A DNA stretch of 64,000 nucleotides from Cupriavidus respiraculi (GCF_914271545.1 NZ_CAJZAH010000001.1:1550001-1614000); one strand, 5' to 3'. Shown: positions 42,008-52,134, counted from the first letter of the stretch. A program made the numbers and translations. Notes: generated by a model from the letters alone, not told the origin.

Positions 42008-43789
42008 ATGTGTGGTATCGCAGGAGAATTACGGTTTGACCGGACCATGGCCGATGTGCGGGCCGTGGCCGACATGACGCGCACGCAATCCGCGCGCGGC
42101 CCCGACGGCGAAGGCATCTTCGGCTTGGGCGCGCGCGTGTTCGGCCACCGCCGGCTGCGCATCATGGATCTGACCGACCGCGCCCACCAGCCCTTCGTCG
42201 ACAATGCGCTGGGCCTGGGCATCGTCTTCAACGGCGCCATCTACAACCACCACGCGCTGCGCGAGGAACTGAGCGCGCGCGGCTACGTCTTCGCCTCCAC
42301 CGGCGACACGGAAGTCATCATCAAGGCCTGGCACGCCTGGGGCCCGGCCGCGCTGGATCGGCTCACGGGCATGTTCGCGTTCGCGCTGTGGGAGCGCGAC
42401 ACCGGCGTAACGCACCTGGTACGCGACCGCCTCGGCATCAAGCCGCTGTACTACACCCAGGATGCGCGGCGGCTGCGCTTTGCCTCGACGCTGCCCGCCC
42501 TGCTGGCCGGCGGCGAGGTCGACACCGCGCTCGACCCGGTGGCTCTGCATCACTACATGAGCCTGCACGCGGTCGTGCCGGCCCCGCGCACGATCATCAA
42601 GGGCGTGCGCAAGCTGCCGCCCGCCACGCACATGACCGTGCACCCGGACGGCCGCACGGAGATGAACACCTGGTGGCGCCTGGACTTCACCCCCGACGCC
42701 AACGATGTGGCGCGCTCGTTCGAGGACTGGCGCGATCTGACCCTCGATACGCTGCGCGAAGCGGTGCGCCGCCGCACGGTGGCCGATGTGCCCGTGGGCG
42801 TGCTGCTTTCCGGCGGCGTGGACTCGAGCCTGATCACCGGGCTGCTCGCAGAATTGGGTACGCGCGACTTGCGCACCTACGCCATCGGCTTCGAGGCCGC
42901 GGGCGGCGAAGCCGGCGACGAATTCCACTATTCGGATCTGGTGGCGAACCATTTCGGCACGCAGCACGAGAAGATGATGATCCCGTCGGCGGACCTGCTG
43001 ACGGCGCTGCCCGATGCCATCGACGCGATGAGCGAGCCGATGGTGAGCCACGACTGCGTGGCGTTCTACCTGCTGTCCGCCGCGGTGGCGCGCCATAGCC
43101 GCGTGGTGCAGAGCGGGCAGGGCGCGGACGAGGTATTCGGGGGCTATCACTGGTATCCGCCGCTGGCCGAGAACCGCGACGCGGACGGCGGCGTGCAGGC
43201 CTACCGCAAGGTCTTCTTCGACCGCACCCATGCCGAAATGGCCGAGCTGCTGTCGCCGGAATGGCTCGCGGACGATCCGACCACGCGCTTTCTGGCCGAC
43301 CATTTCGCCATGCCCGGCGCGGATACCGCGATCGACCGCGCGCTGCGGCTCGATACGACCGTGATGCTGGTCGAGGACCCGGTCAAGCGCGTCGACAACA
43401 TGACCATGGCCCATGCGCTGGAGGCGCGCGTGCCGTTCCTGGACCACAACCTGGTCGAGCTGGCCGCGCGCATGCCGGCGCACCACAAGATCGCCGCGGG
43501 CGGCAAGCATGTCCTGAAGGAAGCCGCGCGCAAGGTCATCCCCGCCGCCGTGATCGACCGGCCCAAGGGCTATTTTCCCGTGCCGGCCCTGAAGTATCTG
43601 CGCGGACCGTTTCTCGAGTACGTGCGCGACATCGTCGGCAGCGACGCAGCCCGCCAGCGCGGCCTGTACCGGGCCGACGTGGTGCAGCGCATGCTGGACG
43701 CGCCGGACACGCATATCACCCCGCTCAACGGTTCCAAGGTCTGGCAGATCGCGCTGCTCGAAGCGTGGCTGCAGACCCGCGGGCTGTAA
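42008..43789 (+). CDS. asnO: N-acetylglutaminylglutamine amidotransferase
   Basis: A 593-residue asparagine-synthetase-like enzyme that amidates N-acetylglutaminylglutamine to give the osmoprotectant NAGGN. The N-terminal class II glutaminase has Cys2 (MCGIAGE) as nucleophile. The synthetase half has the PPi loop SGGVDSS near residue 271. The identification rests on the invariable neighbours of the NAGGN operon (ngg, M42 peptidase). AAAGGAGC is the RBS. A perfect origin-type iteron (42847-42862) lies inside the coding sequence, where it encodes part of LAELGTRD just after the PPi loop. Confidence 0.92.
   Translation: MCGIAGELRFDRTMADVRAVADMTRTQSARGPDGEGIFGLGARVFGHRRLRIMDLTDRAHQPFVDNALGLGIVFNGAIYNHHALREELSARGYVFASTGDTEVIIKAWHAWGPAALDRLTGMFAFALWERDTGVTHLVRDRLGIKPLYYTQDARRLRFASTLPALLAGGEVDTALDPVALHHYMSLHAVVPAPRTIIKGVRKLPPATHMTVHPDGRTEMNTWWRLDFTPDANDVARSFEDWRDLTLDTLREAVRRRTVADVPVGVLLSGGVDSSLITGLLAELGTRDLRTYAIGFEAAGGEAGDEFHYSDLVANHFGTQHEKMMIPSADLLTALPDAIDAMSEPMVSHDCVAFYLLSAAVARHSRVVQSGQGADEVFGGYHWYPPLAENRDADGGVQAYRKVFFDRTHAEMAELLSPEWLADDPTTRFLADHFAMPGADTAIDRALRLDTTVMLVEDPVKRVDNMTMAHALEARVPFLDHNLVELAARMPAHHKIAAGGKHVLKEAARKVIPAAVIDRPKGYFPVPALKYLRGPFLEYVRDIVGSDAARQRGLYRADVVQRMLDAPDTHITPLNGSKVWQIALLEAWLQTRGL
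42847..42862 (-). repeat. RepA-type iteron inside the asnO coding sequence
   Basis: CGTACCCAATTCTGCG on the minus strand, perfect match, within codons for A-E-L-G-T of AsnO. Confidence 0.85.
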
Positions 43790-43891
43790 GCGCGGCGTAT
43801 TGAACGGGCGCATCGATCCGGACCCATCGGACCGCGCCGGCCAGGGCCAGCGCAGCCAACGCATACCAGCATCAGAACAGGAGGAATCCCG

Positions 43892-45661
43892 ATGCCAACC
43901 AGTCAATCCGAGGCCACCGTGGTGGAGCTCTCCGGCACCGAAGCCAAGGTCGCCGAGCTGGCCGCCATGCAGGGCGGCGGCCCCGCCGGCCGCACGGCCG
44001 CGCCCGCGCCGGCGCCCGCCTCCACGCGGCCCAATGCCGTGCTCGACTGCGGCTGGGGACGGCTGATGTTCGCGCCGTCCTTTCATTCGCCGGCCGACCT
44101 CGCGGCCGAGTTGCAGCAGGAGGCCACCGGCCGGCGCGATATCGCGCTGTATGTCGAGGCGCCGCAACTGGTGCTGGCCGAGGCGCCGCAGACGCTGTTT
44201 CTCGATCCGTCGCTGCTGTTCCGGCGCCATCTGAACCCCGCCGATGCGGTGGCCGATGCCGTGCCGGGCGTGATCGTGCGCCGGCTCACCACGCGCGCGG
44301 ACATCGCGGCGATCAACCGGCTCTACGCTATGCGGCACATGGTGCCACTGGACCCGGCCACCGTCTGGCAACAGCGCCACCATGACGCGGTGGTGTATCT
44401 GGTGGCCGAGGACGAGCACAGCGGCGAGATCATCGGCTCGGCCATGGGCGTGGATCACGTACTGGCCTTCGGCGACGAGCGCGGCGGCAGCAGCCTGTGG
44501 TGCCTGGTGGTGGACCCGCAGACGCACCTGGCCGGCGTCGGGCAGTCGCTGGTGCGCCAGCTGATCGCGATGTTCGCCGAGCGCGGCCGCAAGCAACTGG
44601 ACCTGTCGGTGTTGCACGACAACCAGCACGCCATCGGCCTTTACCACAAGCTCGGCTTCGAGCAGGTGGACGGCTTCGTCATCAAGCACAAGAACGCCAT
44701 CAACGAGCCGCTGTTCACGGGCGCCAGCGAATGCGACGGGCTCAACCCGTACGCGGCGCTGATCGTCAAGGAGGCGCGCCGGCGCGGCATCGGCGTGGAG
44801 ATCGTGGACGCAGCCAGCGGCATCTTCAGCCTGCGTTATGGCGGGCGCGAGGTGCTGTGCCGCGAATCGCTGTCCGAGCTGACCGGCGCGGTGGCGATGA
44901 CGTGGTGCCAGGACAAGACGCTCACGCGCATGCGGCTCGCCCAGGTGGGCCTGGCGGTGCCGGCCCAGCAGCTCGCTGCCGGCGATGCGGAGAACGCGGC
45001 CTTCCTGGAGGAGCACGGCTCGGTCGTCGTCAAGCCTGCGTGCGGCGAGCAGGGGCGCGGCATCAGCGTCGACGTACGCACCGAGGAGCATCTGAAGAGC
45101 GCGATCGCCGCGGCACACCAGGAGGGCGGCTCGGTGCTGCTCGAAGCGTTCTGCCCGGGACAGGACCTGCGCGTGGTGGTGATCGGCTACGAGGTCGTGG
45201 CCGCCGCCATCCGCAAGCCGGCCGAAGTGGTGGGCGACGGCCAGTCGGACCTGAAGACGCTGATCGAGCGCCACAGCGCGCGCCGCAGCGCCGCCACGGG
45301 GGGCGAGAGCCGGATTCCGCTCGATGCCGAGACCGAGCGGTGCCTCGCCGCGCAGGGCTTCACGCTCGAGTCGGTGCCGGAGAACGGCCAGCGCGTGCCG
45401 GTGCGCAAGACCGCCAACCTGCATACCGGCGGCACGCTGCACGACGTCACCGCACAACTGCACCCGGTGCTGCGCGAGGCCGCGATCAATGCGGCGCGCG
45501 CGCTGCGCATTCCCGTGGTGGGGCTGGACTTCCTCGTGCCGGCCGCGGACGGGCCCGAATACGTGATCATCGAGGCCAACGAGCGCCCGGGCCTGGCCAA
45601 TCACGAACCGCAACCGACGGCGGAGCGCTTCGTCGACCTGCTGTTTCCCTTCACCGCATGA
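43892..45661 (+). CDS. ngg: N-acetylglutaminylglutamine synthetase (GNAT + ATP-grasp)
   Basis: A 589-residue two-domain enzyme that makes N-acetylglutaminylglutamine. The N-terminal acetyltransferase (GNAT) domain spans about 60-275, with the acetyl-CoA loop region VVDPQTHLAGVGQSLVRQL and the GLYHKLGF motif. The C-terminal ATP-grasp ligase spans about 310-585 (SVVVKPACGEQGRGI for ATP binding; VIIEANERPG for the metal site). It matches the known fusion of this pathway in order and size. AGGAGG directly precedes the ATG at 43892. It is the second gene of the operon, 102 bases after asnO. Confidence 0.93.
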   Translation: MPTSQSEATVVELSGTEAKVAELAAMQGGGPAGRTAAPAPAPASTRPNAVLDCGWGRLMFAPSFHSPADLAAELQQEATGRRDIALYVEAPQLVLAEAPQTLFLDPSLLFRRHLNPADAVADAVPGVIVRRLTTRADIAAINRLYAMRHMVPLDPATVWQQRHHDAVVYLVAEDEHSGEIIGSAMGVDHVLAFGDERGGSSLWCLVVDPQTHLAGVGQSLVRQLIAMFAERGRKQLDLSVLHDNQHAIGLYHKLGFEQVDGFVIKHKNAINEPLFTGASECDGLNPYAALIVKEARRRGIGVEIVDAASGIFSLRYGGREVLCRESLSELTGAVAMTWCQDKTLTRMRLAQVGLAVPAQQLAAGDAENAAFLEEHGSVVVKPACGEQGRGISVDVRTEEHLKSAIAAAHQEGGSVLLEAFCPGQDLRVVVIGYEVVAAAIRKPAEVVGDGQSDLKTLIERHSARRSAATGGESRIPLDAETERCLAAQGFTLESVPENGQRVPVRKTANLHTGGTLHDVTAQLHPVLREAAINAARALRIPVVGLDFLVPAADGPEYVIIEANERPGLANHEPQPTAERFVDLLFPFTA

Positions 45662-45739
45662 TGCCGCCGCCGGCGGACCCGTTTCTCGCGGGTCCGCCGG
45701 CGCGTCGCGCGTCGGCACATTGACGAGAGGATATCCCGC

Positions 45740-46942
45740 ATGCAAAAGCTGACGATCGACCCTCTCTACCTGAAGACCGTGCTGCTGGAGCTGCTGGCCA
45801 TTCCCAGCCCGGCCGGCCTGACGGACGAGATCGTGCACTACACCGCCCACGTGCTCGACAGCCTGGACATTCCCTATCAACTGACCCGGCGCGGCACCAT
45901 CCGCGCGACGCTGCGCGGCAACCGCGCCAACAGCGGCATGGGGCCGGACTGCGCGGTCGTGGCGCATCTGGACACGCTCGGCGCCATGGTGCGCGAGGTC
46001 AAGCCCAACGGCCGTCTGTCGCTGCAACCGATCGGCACCTGGTCCAGCCGCTGGGCCGAAGGCGGACGCGTGACAATCTTTACGGAGCAGGGGCGGCATC
46101 GCGGCTCGGTGCTGCCGCTGCTCGCCTCCGGCCACGTCTACAACGAAGCGGTGGACACCCAGCCCATCAGTTGGGACCAGCTGGAACTGCGCATCGACGA
46201 ACCCCTCGCCTCGGCCGACGACGTGCGCGCGCTCGGCATCCAGGTGGGCGACTTCGTCGCGTTCGACGCCCATCCGGAAATCCTGGACAACGGCTATATC
46301 GTCTCCCGCCATCTGGACAACAAGGCCGGCGTGGCCGCGCTGCTCGCCGCGCTCAAGGCCGTGCGGGAAAGCGGCGCGACGGTGCCGATGGACTGCCACG
46401 CCGTGTTCACGCTGACCGAGGAGGTCGGCTCCGGCGCCACCGCCGTGATCGAGGACGATGTGAGCGAGGTGATCGGCATCGATATCGGTCCGGTCGCGCC
46501 GGGCCAGGGCGCGCGCGAGCAGGGCGTGACGATTCCGCTGATGGATTCGGCCGGGCCGCACGACTACCACCTGACGCGGCGGCTGCTGCGGCTGTGCGAG
46601 GAGCACGGCATTCCCAGCCACCGCGACGTGTTCCGCTACTACCATTCCGACGCGGGCGCCGCGGTCAGCGCCGGGCATGACGTGCGTACGGCGCTGCTGT
46701 GCTTTGGCGCCGACGCCTCGCATGGCTACGAGCGCACCCATTTATCGGTGCTGGTGCATCTCGCCGAGCTGCTGACCGTCTATATTCAGAGCGGCCCGAC
46801 GCTGCCGGAGGACCGCCAGCGGCGCCTGGGCTCGGTCGCCGGCTTCTCGCATCAGCTCGATCCACGCCAGCTTTCGCGCAGCGAAACGCCGCTGCCCGAT
46901 GCCGGCGAGCTGGTGCATCGCCGCGACGACGAGGCCCCCTGA
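45740..46942 (+). CDS. NAGGN-system M42-family peptidase
   Basis: A 400-residue metallo-aminopeptidase-like protein always found with the NAGGN operon. Metal ligands are visible: His in VVAHLDTLG, the bridging Asp in SRHLDNKAG, the catalytic Glu pair in FTLTEEVGSG, Asp in IGIDIGP, and a late His (DASHGYERTH). It probably degrades or recycles the dipeptide osmolyte; this is a family-level inference. It lies 78 bases after ngg and 24 bases before the MscS gene. ATG at 45740 follows GAGAGGA. Confidence 0.9.
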   Translation: MQKLTIDPLYLKTVLLELLAIPSPAGLTDEIVHYTAHVLDSLDIPYQLTRRGTIRATLRGNRANSGMGPDCAVVAHLDTLGAMVREVKPNGRLSLQPIGTWSSRWAEGGRVTIFTEQGRHRGSVLPLLASGHVYNEAVDTQPISWDQLELRIDEPLASADDVRALGIQVGDFVAFDAHPEILDNGYIVSRHLDNKAGVAALLAALKAVRESGATVPMDCHAVFTLTEEVGSGATAVIEDDVSEVIGIDIGPVAPGQGAREQGVTIPLMDSAGPHDYHLTRRLLRLCEEHGIPSHRDVFRYYHSDAGAAVSAGHDVRTALLCFGADASHGYERTHLSVLVHLAELLTVYIQSGPTLPEDRQRRLGSVAGFSHQLDPRQLSRSETPLPDAGELVHRRDDEAP

Positions 46943-46966
46943 TACCCGCACCGGAGACCCCAAGAC

Positions 46967-47848
46967 ATGGACCTGACTTTCATCGACGCCGACAAGCTGG
47001 AGGCGACCTGGGCCTACCTGATGCAGGTGGCCATCCACCAGGGCATGAACCTGATCGCCGCCATTGCCATCCTGGTCGTGGGCTGGTGGCTGTCGGCGCG
47101 GGCGCGGCTCGCGGTGGTGCGCGCCTTCGACCGTCCCCGCGTCGACGCCACGCTGCGACCGATGCTGGGCAGCGTCGTGCAATGGGTCGTGCGGGTGCTG
47201 ACCATCGTGCTGGTGCTGTCGCAATTCGGTGTGCAGACCGCGACGATCATCGCGATGCTCGGCGCGGCGGGCCTGGCCATCGGCCTGGCGCTGCAGGGCA
47301 CGCTGCAGAATATCGCCGCCGGCATCATGCTGGTGCTGCTGCGCCCGTTCCGCGTCGGGCAATACATCGATGCGCAGGGCGTGGCCGGCACGGTGCGCGA
47401 GACGGGCCTGTTCATGACGGAGCTGACCACCTTCGACGGGGTTTGCCTGCGCGTGCCCAACGGCAAGATCTGGGGCAGCGCGATCACCAACTACAGCGAG
47501 AACCCCACGCGCCGGATGGACATCGAGGTGACCGTGCCGTTCGGCACCGACATCCAGGCGGCGCTGAACGCGCTGCGCCGCGTGCTGGCGGAGGAGCCGC
47601 GCGTGCTGCAGACCCCGGCTTCCGAAGTGATGGTGGTCAAGTACGCGGCACAGGGCGTCACGCTGAACCTGCGCTGCTGGACCAGCAACGAGGACTACTG
47701 GAGCGTGCAGTACGCCTTCTACGAACGCATCAAGACGGCACTGGAGTCGGCGGGCAGCGAGATTGCGGTGCCGGTGCAGGAGCTGCGGGTGCCCCACGAT
47801 GCCGGCGCGGTTCCGGGTGTGAGGGAGTTGCAGCACAGCGGGAGCTGA
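46967..47848 (+). CDS. MscS-type mechanosensitive channel
   Basis: A 293-residue small mechanosensitive channel. Three N-terminal helices include the pore-lining TM3 with the Gly/Ala pattern AMLGAAGLAIGLALQGTLQN near residue 90. The MscS beta domain (RPFRVGQYIDAQGVAGTVRE, LRVPNGKIWGSAITN) and C-terminal alpha/beta domain follow. It opens on hypo-osmotic shock to release solutes. Its place directly behind the osmolyte synthesis genes on the same strand fits a role in letting out NAGGN. Confidence 0.92.
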   Translation: MDLTFIDADKLEATWAYLMQVAIHQGMNLIAAIAILVVGWWLSARARLAVVRAFDRPRVDATLRPMLGSVVQWVVRVLTIVLVLSQFGVQTATIIAMLGAAGLAIGLALQGTLQNIAAGIMLVLLRPFRVGQYIDAQGVAGTVRETGLFMTELTTFDGVCLRVPNGKIWGSAITNYSENPTRRMDIEVTVPFGTDIQAALNALRRVLAEEPRVLQTPASEVMVVKYAAQGVTLNLRCWTSNEDYWSVQYAFYERIKTALESAGSEIAVPVQELRVPHDAGAVPGVRELQHSGS

Positions 47849-47855
47849 TCCTCTC

Positions 47856-47883
47856 TCTGCTCTCCCGCGAGCGGGAGAGCAGA
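47856..47883. terminator. Hairpin between convergent mscS-type and edd genes
   Basis: Two 13-base arms (TCTGCTCTCCCGC and its reverse complement) are separated by two bases, so the effective loop is a few bases of the stem top. It lies between two converging stop codons. Confidence 0.6.
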
Positions 47884-47927
47884 GCCGCTTCGTCGATCGT
47901 CCGCTGGCCGGAATGGAGAGGAAAGAC

Positions 47928-49754
47928 TCAGTCTTCCTCGACGAAAAGCGTACAAGCTCCGCTTTCCGCCGTGCTCACATGCCGGCGGAAGTTGCCGAAC
48001 AGGTCGCGCCCGATGCCATGCCGGTTGCCCGACAGGTCCGGCCGCACGATCTCGCGGGCGTTCCATTCGGCTTCCGCTACCAGCACCGTCAATTCCCCGT
48101 TGGGCGCATCGACCCGCACCATGTCCCCGGTGCGCACGCGCGCGATGCCGCCGCCGTTGAGCGCTTCGGGACAGACGTGGATGGCCGCCGGCACCTTGCC
48201 CGAGGCCCCGGACATGCGGCCATCGGTCACCAGCGCGACATGAAAGCCCCGGTCCTGCAACACGGTCAGCGCGGGCGTGAGCTTGTGCAGTTCCGGCATG
48301 CCGCACGCGGCCGGTCCCTGCCAGGGCAGCACGGCGACGAAATCGCGCTCCAGCTCGCCGCGCTTGAACGCCGCGAGCAATTCCTCCTGTCGGTGGAACA
48401 CGATGGCGGGCGCCTGCACCCGCTGGTGCTCGGGCTTGACCGCCGAGACCTTGAGCACCGCCCGACCGATATTGCCGTCCAGTACCCGCAAGCCCCCCTC
48501 GGGCGAGAACGGCGCGTCGGCGGTGCGCACGATGGTGTCGTCCAGCGACGCCTCGGCGCCGTCGATCCAGGTCAGCTCGCCATCGCGCAGCACGGGTTCG
48601 CGGGTGTAGTCGGCCAGGGTGTTGCCGACGACCGTGGTGACGTCCTCGTGCACGAGCCCCAGCGACAGCAGCGAGCGGATCACCAGCTGCAACCCGCCCG
48701 CCGCCTGGAACTGGTTCACGTCCGCCTTGCCGTTGGGATAGACGCGGGCGAGCAGCGGCACCACCGAGGACAACTCGTCGAAGTCGTCCCACGTCAGCAC
48801 GATGCCGGCCGCGCGCGCCATCGCCACCAGGTGCAGCGTGTGGTTGGTGGAGCCGCCCGTGGCCAGCAGCCCGACGATGCCGTTGGCGAAGGCGCGCTCG
48901 TCCAGCACGTGGGCGATCGGGGTATAGCGGTCCGTCCCGTGGGCGATGCGCAGCGCCTGGCGCGCGGCCTCCCGCGTGAGCGCCTCGCGAAGCGGAGTAT
49001 TGGGATTGACGAAGGCGGTACCGGGCAGATGCAGCCCCATGATCTCCATCAGCATCTGGTTGGAGTTGGCGGTGCCGTAGAAGGTGCAGGTGCCGGGTCC
49101 GTGGTACGAGCGGGTCTCCGCTTCGAGCAGCGCATCGCGCCCGACCTTGCCTTGGGCGTAGAGCTGGCGCACATGGGCCTTTTCCTCGTTGCCCATGCCG
49201 GTGGTCATCGGTCCGGCGGGAACGAACACCGCCGGCAGATGACCAAACGAGAGCGCGCCGAGCACCAGGCCCGGCACGATCTTGTCGCACACGCCCAGGT
49301 AAAGGGCGCCGTCGAACATCTGGTGGGACAGCGCCACCGCGGTGGCCAGCGCGATCACGTCGCGCGAAAAGAGGGACAGGTCCATGCCCTCCATCCCCTG
49401 CGTAACGCCGTCGCACATCGCGGGCACGCCGCCCGCGTACTGCGCGGTGCCGCCGGCTTCGAGCGCGGCCTCCTTGAGCCAGCGCGGAAACGCCTCCAGA
49501 GGCTGGTGCGCCGACAGCATGTCGTTGTAGGCCGAGACGATGGCGAGATTGGGCGCCTGCTCTGTCGTCAGGCGCACTTTGGCCAGCTGGGGCATGGCGG
49601 CCACGCCGTGCGCCAGGTTGGTACATGACAGCTGCGAGCGCTCGAGCTTGCGGCCCGCCATGGCTTCGGTGCGTTCGAGATAGGCAGAGCGGGTAGGGGC
49701 GCTACGCGCGGCGATACGGGCGCTGACCTGGGCGAGAACGGAATGTGGGGGCAT
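47928..49754 (-). CDS. edd: 6-phosphogluconate dehydratase
   Basis: A 608-residue IlvD/Edd-family enzyme, the first committed step of the Entner-Doudoroff pathway (6-phosphogluconate to 2-keto-3-deoxy-6-phosphogluconate). Iron-sulfur ligands are expected in the TFYGTANSN-preceding Cys (GPGTCTFYG), in [11 protein letters not shown] and in VCDKIVPG; all are visible. The length is standard for Edd. AGGAG precedes the ATG at 49754. It is transcribed divergently from zwf-pgl-glk. The aldolase gene eda is not in the window. Confidence 0.95.
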   Translation of the reverse strand: MPPHSVLAQVSARIAARSAPTRSAYLERTEAMAGRKLERSQLSCTNLAHGVAAMPQLAKVRLTTEQAPNLAIVSAYNDMLSAHQPLEAFPRWLKEAALEAGGTAQYAGGVPAMCDGVTQGMEGMDLSLFSRDVIALATAVALSHQMFDGALYLGVCDKIVPGLVLGALSFGHLPAVFVPAGPMTTGMGNEEKAHVRQLYAQGKVGRDALLEAETRSYHGPGTCTFYGTANSNQMLMEIMGLHLPGTAFVNPNTPLREALTREAARQALRIAHGTDRYTPIAHVLDERAFANGIVGLLATGGSTNHTLHLVAMARAAGIVLTWDDFDELSSVVPLLARVYPNGKADVNQFQAAGGLQLVIRSLLSLGLVHEDVTTVVGNTLADYTREPVLRDGELTWIDGAEASLDDTIVRTADAPFSPEGGLRVLDGNIGRAVLKVSAVKPEHQRVQAPAIVFHRQEELLAAFKRGELERDFVAVLPWQGPAACGMPELHKLTPALTVLQDRGFHVALVTDGRMSGASGKVPAAIHVCPEALNGGGIARVRTGDMVRVDAPNGELTVLVAEAEWNAREIVRPDLSGNRHGIGRDLFGNFRRHVSTAESGACTLFVEED

Positions 49755-49940
49755 GGCGGATCTCCTGCGGGTGTGCGATCAGCCTAGCGCAGATTGCCGG
49801 CCGTCGCATCCCTTGGCACCGGCGCACGGCGGTGCGACCCGCGCCGGCCGTCCTCGCCAAGCGGCGGCGACTCACGTAAACTGCCCGCATCGGTCCGGCA
49901 TCCGGCCGGGACGGAACCGAACCCTAGCAAGGAGTCCAGG
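49755..49940. promoter_or_regulatory. Divergent edd / zwf promoter region
   Basis: 186 bases hold the promoters of both halves of the Entner-Doudoroff cluster. A HexR-type operator was looked for and not found. A TAAACT near 49876 could be the zwf -10 box, but without a clear -35. Confidence 0.4.
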
Positions 49941-51395
49941 GTGAGCATGCCCGATTTCGATATGGTGCTGTTTGGCGGCACCGGTGACTTGGCCCGGCGC
50001 AAGCTGCTGCCGGCCCTGTTCGACGCCCACCGCGCGGGCCTGCTGCATCCGGGCGCGCGAATTCTCGCCACCGGCAGCCATGCGCTGACGACTGAGGACT
50101 ACCTGGCTTCCCTGCAAGACAGCATGAGCTGGTGCATCGAGAAGGGGACGCCCGAAGCATGGTCGTCGTTCCTCGCCCGCATCCTCTACGTGCAGGCCGA
50201 CGCGCGCGAGCCGGCCCACTTCGACGCCCTGGCGCAGCAGGTCCTGTCGCGTGCGCCCGAGGTGGTGGTGTGCTATCTGGCCACTGCACCGCATCTGTTC
50301 GTTCCCATCTGCGAGCAGCTCGCCCGCACCGGGTTGAACCACCCCAATGTGCGCATTGTCCTGGAAAAGCCGCTCGGGCATGACCTGGAATCGTCCGAAG
50401 CGATCAACGCGTCGGTGGCGCGCTTCTTCGCCGAGGACCAGATCTACCGGATCGACCACTACCTGGGCAAGGAGTCGGTGCAGAACCTGATGGCGATCCG
50501 TTTCGGCAACGCGCTGTTCGAGCCGCTGTGGCGCCGCGAATGGGTGCAGGACGTGCAGATCACCATCTCCGAGGAGCTCGGCGTGGAAAAGCGCGGGGAC
50601 TTCTACGACCGCACCGGCGCGCTGCGCGACATGGTGCAGAACCACCTGCTGCAGCTGCTATGCATGGTCGCGATGGAGCCGCCATCCAGCCTGTCCGAGG
50701 ACGCCATCCGCGACGAGAAGATCAAGATCCTGAAGGCGCTCAAGCCGATCACGCCGCAGGACGTGGCCGACAAGACGGTGCGCGGCCAGTATCGCGCTGG
50801 CGCGGTCGGCGGCAAGGCGGTGCCTGGCTACCTGGAGGAGGAAGGCATCGCGCCGGACAGCCGCACCGAGACCTTTGTCGCCATCAAGGCCGAGATCGCC
50901 AACTGGCGCTGGGCCGGCGTGCCGTTCTACCTGCGCACCGGCAAGCGCATGCAGTCGCGGGTGGCCGAGATCGTCATCCACTTCCGCGACGTGCCGCACG
51001 CCATCTTTCCGCGGCCGCTGGCGCAGTCGCCGCAGAACCGGCTGGTGATCCGGCTGCAGCCCGAGGAAAGCATCCGGCTGCATTTTCTGGTCAAACAGCC
51101 CGGCGACACGGTGGCGCTCACCACCACCTCGCTGGATCTGGACTTCGCCAACTCGTTCAAGGTGCGGCGCGCCGGCGCCTACGAGCGCCTGCTGCTCGAT
51201 GTCATCCGCGGGCGCCTCGGCCTGTTCGTGCGCCGCGACGAGCAGGCGCAGGCGTGGCGATGGGTGGAGCCGATCCTCGATACCTGGGCCGAGAGCGCGG
51301 CGCCGCCCAAGGCCTACACCGCCGGCACCTGGGGCCCGGCCGCGTCTACCGCGCTGCTCTCGCGCGACGATGCGCTGTGGCACGAAGAAGTCTGA
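49941..51395 (+). CDS. zwf: Glucose-6-phosphate 1-dehydrogenase
   Basis: A 484-residue NAD(P)-dependent enzyme that oxidises glucose-6-phosphate to 6-phosphogluconolactone. The nucleotide-binding motif is GGTGDLARRK near residue 13, and the active-site signature RIDHYLGKESVQNL near residue 170 includes the catalytic His-Tyr-Leu-Gly-Lys region. GTG at 49941 is chosen because AGGAG lies 6 bases upstream; ATG two codons later is the alternative. It is the first gene of zwf-pgl-glk. Confidence 0.95.
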   Translation: MSMPDFDMVLFGGTGDLARRKLLPALFDAHRAGLLHPGARILATGSHALTTEDYLASLQDSMSWCIEKGTPEAWSSFLARILYVQADAREPAHFDALAQQVLSRAPEVVVCYLATAPHLFVPICEQLARTGLNHPNVRIVLEKPLGHDLESSEAINASVARFFAEDQIYRIDHYLGKESVQNLMAIRFGNALFEPLWRREWVQDVQITISEELGVEKRGDFYDRTGALRDMVQNHLLQLLCMVAMEPPSSLSEDAIRDEKIKILKALKPITPQDVADKTVRGQYRAGAVGGKAVPGYLEEEGIAPDSRTETFVAIKAEIANWRWAGVPFYLRTGKRMQSRVAEIVIHFRDVPHAIFPRPLAQSPQNRLVIRLQPEESIRLHFLVKQPGDTVALTTTSLDLDFANSFKVRRAGAYERLLLDVIRGRLGLFVRRDEQAQAWRWVEPILDTWAESAAPPKAYTAGTWGPAASTALLSRDDALWHEEV

Positions 51396-51433
51396 TACGC
51401 CTTTCCTTTCCTCCACTCGAATACGGACAAGCC

Positions 51434-52114
51434 ATGCGACGCTTCGAACATCCCTCCGCAATGGACCACGCCGAAGCCCTGTCCATGTCCATCGGCCATG
51501 CGCTCGAACTGGCGATCCAGGTCAACGGCTGGGCCGTGCTGGCGGTCTCCGGCGGCCGCTCGCCGGTGCAGATGTTCGAGCGGCTGCGCTATCGCCCGGT
51601 GCGCTGGGACCGCGTCACCATCACGCTGGTCGACGAGCGTGCGGTGCCGCCGGAGCACGAGGACAGCAACGGCGGGCTGGTGCGCCGCCATCTGCTGCGC
51701 GAAGCCGCGGCGGCGGCCCAGTTCGTGCCGCTGATCGCCGATGCCGGCGAAGCGGCCGATCCCCAGCGGGCGGTGGAGCGCCTGAACGCGGCCTATCGCC
51801 AGCCCGATGTGGTGGTGCTGGGCATGGGCGAGGACGGCCATACGGCGTCGCTGTTTCCCGAGGCGCCGGAGCTCGCGGCGGCGCTGTCGGCCGAGCAGCC
51901 CGCCTATCTCGTGACGCATCCTTCCAGCGCGCCGCACGCCCGCGTCACGCTGAACCTCGCGGCGCTGCTGGCGGCCGAGCGCGCCTTTCTCGCGATCGAC
52001 GGGCCGAAGAAGACCGCCGTGTTCGAGCGCGCCTTGCAGGAGGCATCCCCGGCGCTGCCGGTGGGCGTCGTGACCACGCGCCACCGGCATGGCTTCGACG
52101 TCTACTCGCATTGA
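51434..52114 (+). CDS. pgl: 6-phosphogluconolactonase
   Basis: A 226-residue DevB/Pgl-type lactonase that hydrolyses 6-phosphogluconolactone. Family blocks are AVSGGRSPVQMFERL, ITLVDERAVPPEHEDSN and VVLGMGEDGHTASLFP, the last carrying the active-site His. ATG at 51434 begins a normal N-terminus. It sits between zwf and glk with short gaps (38 and 20 bases), so the three are one operon. Confidence 0.94.
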   Translation: MRRFEHPSAMDHAEALSMSIGHALELAIQVNGWAVLAVSGGRSPVQMFERLRYRPVRWDRVTITLVDERAVPPEHEDSNGGLVRRHLLREAAAAAQFVPLIADAGEAADPQRAVERLNAAYRQPDVVVLGMGEDGHTASLFPEAPELAAALSAEQPAYLVTHPSSAPHARVTLNLAALLAAERAFLAIDGPKKTAVFERALQEASPALPVGVVTTRHRHGFDVYSH

Positions 52115-52134
52115 TCCACACCGACCCGCGCGTT

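Noticed and set aside
42029-46741. A 1570-residue open frame on the minus strand opposite the NAGGN operon
   Set aside because: It is a shadow produced by GC-biased codon use of the plus-strand genes, low in protein-like character (His/Arg/Gln-rich) and without a start signal.
49755-49940. HexR operator between edd and zwf
   Set aside because: No palindrome of the TGTARTNNNANTACA type was found in the 186-base divergent region.
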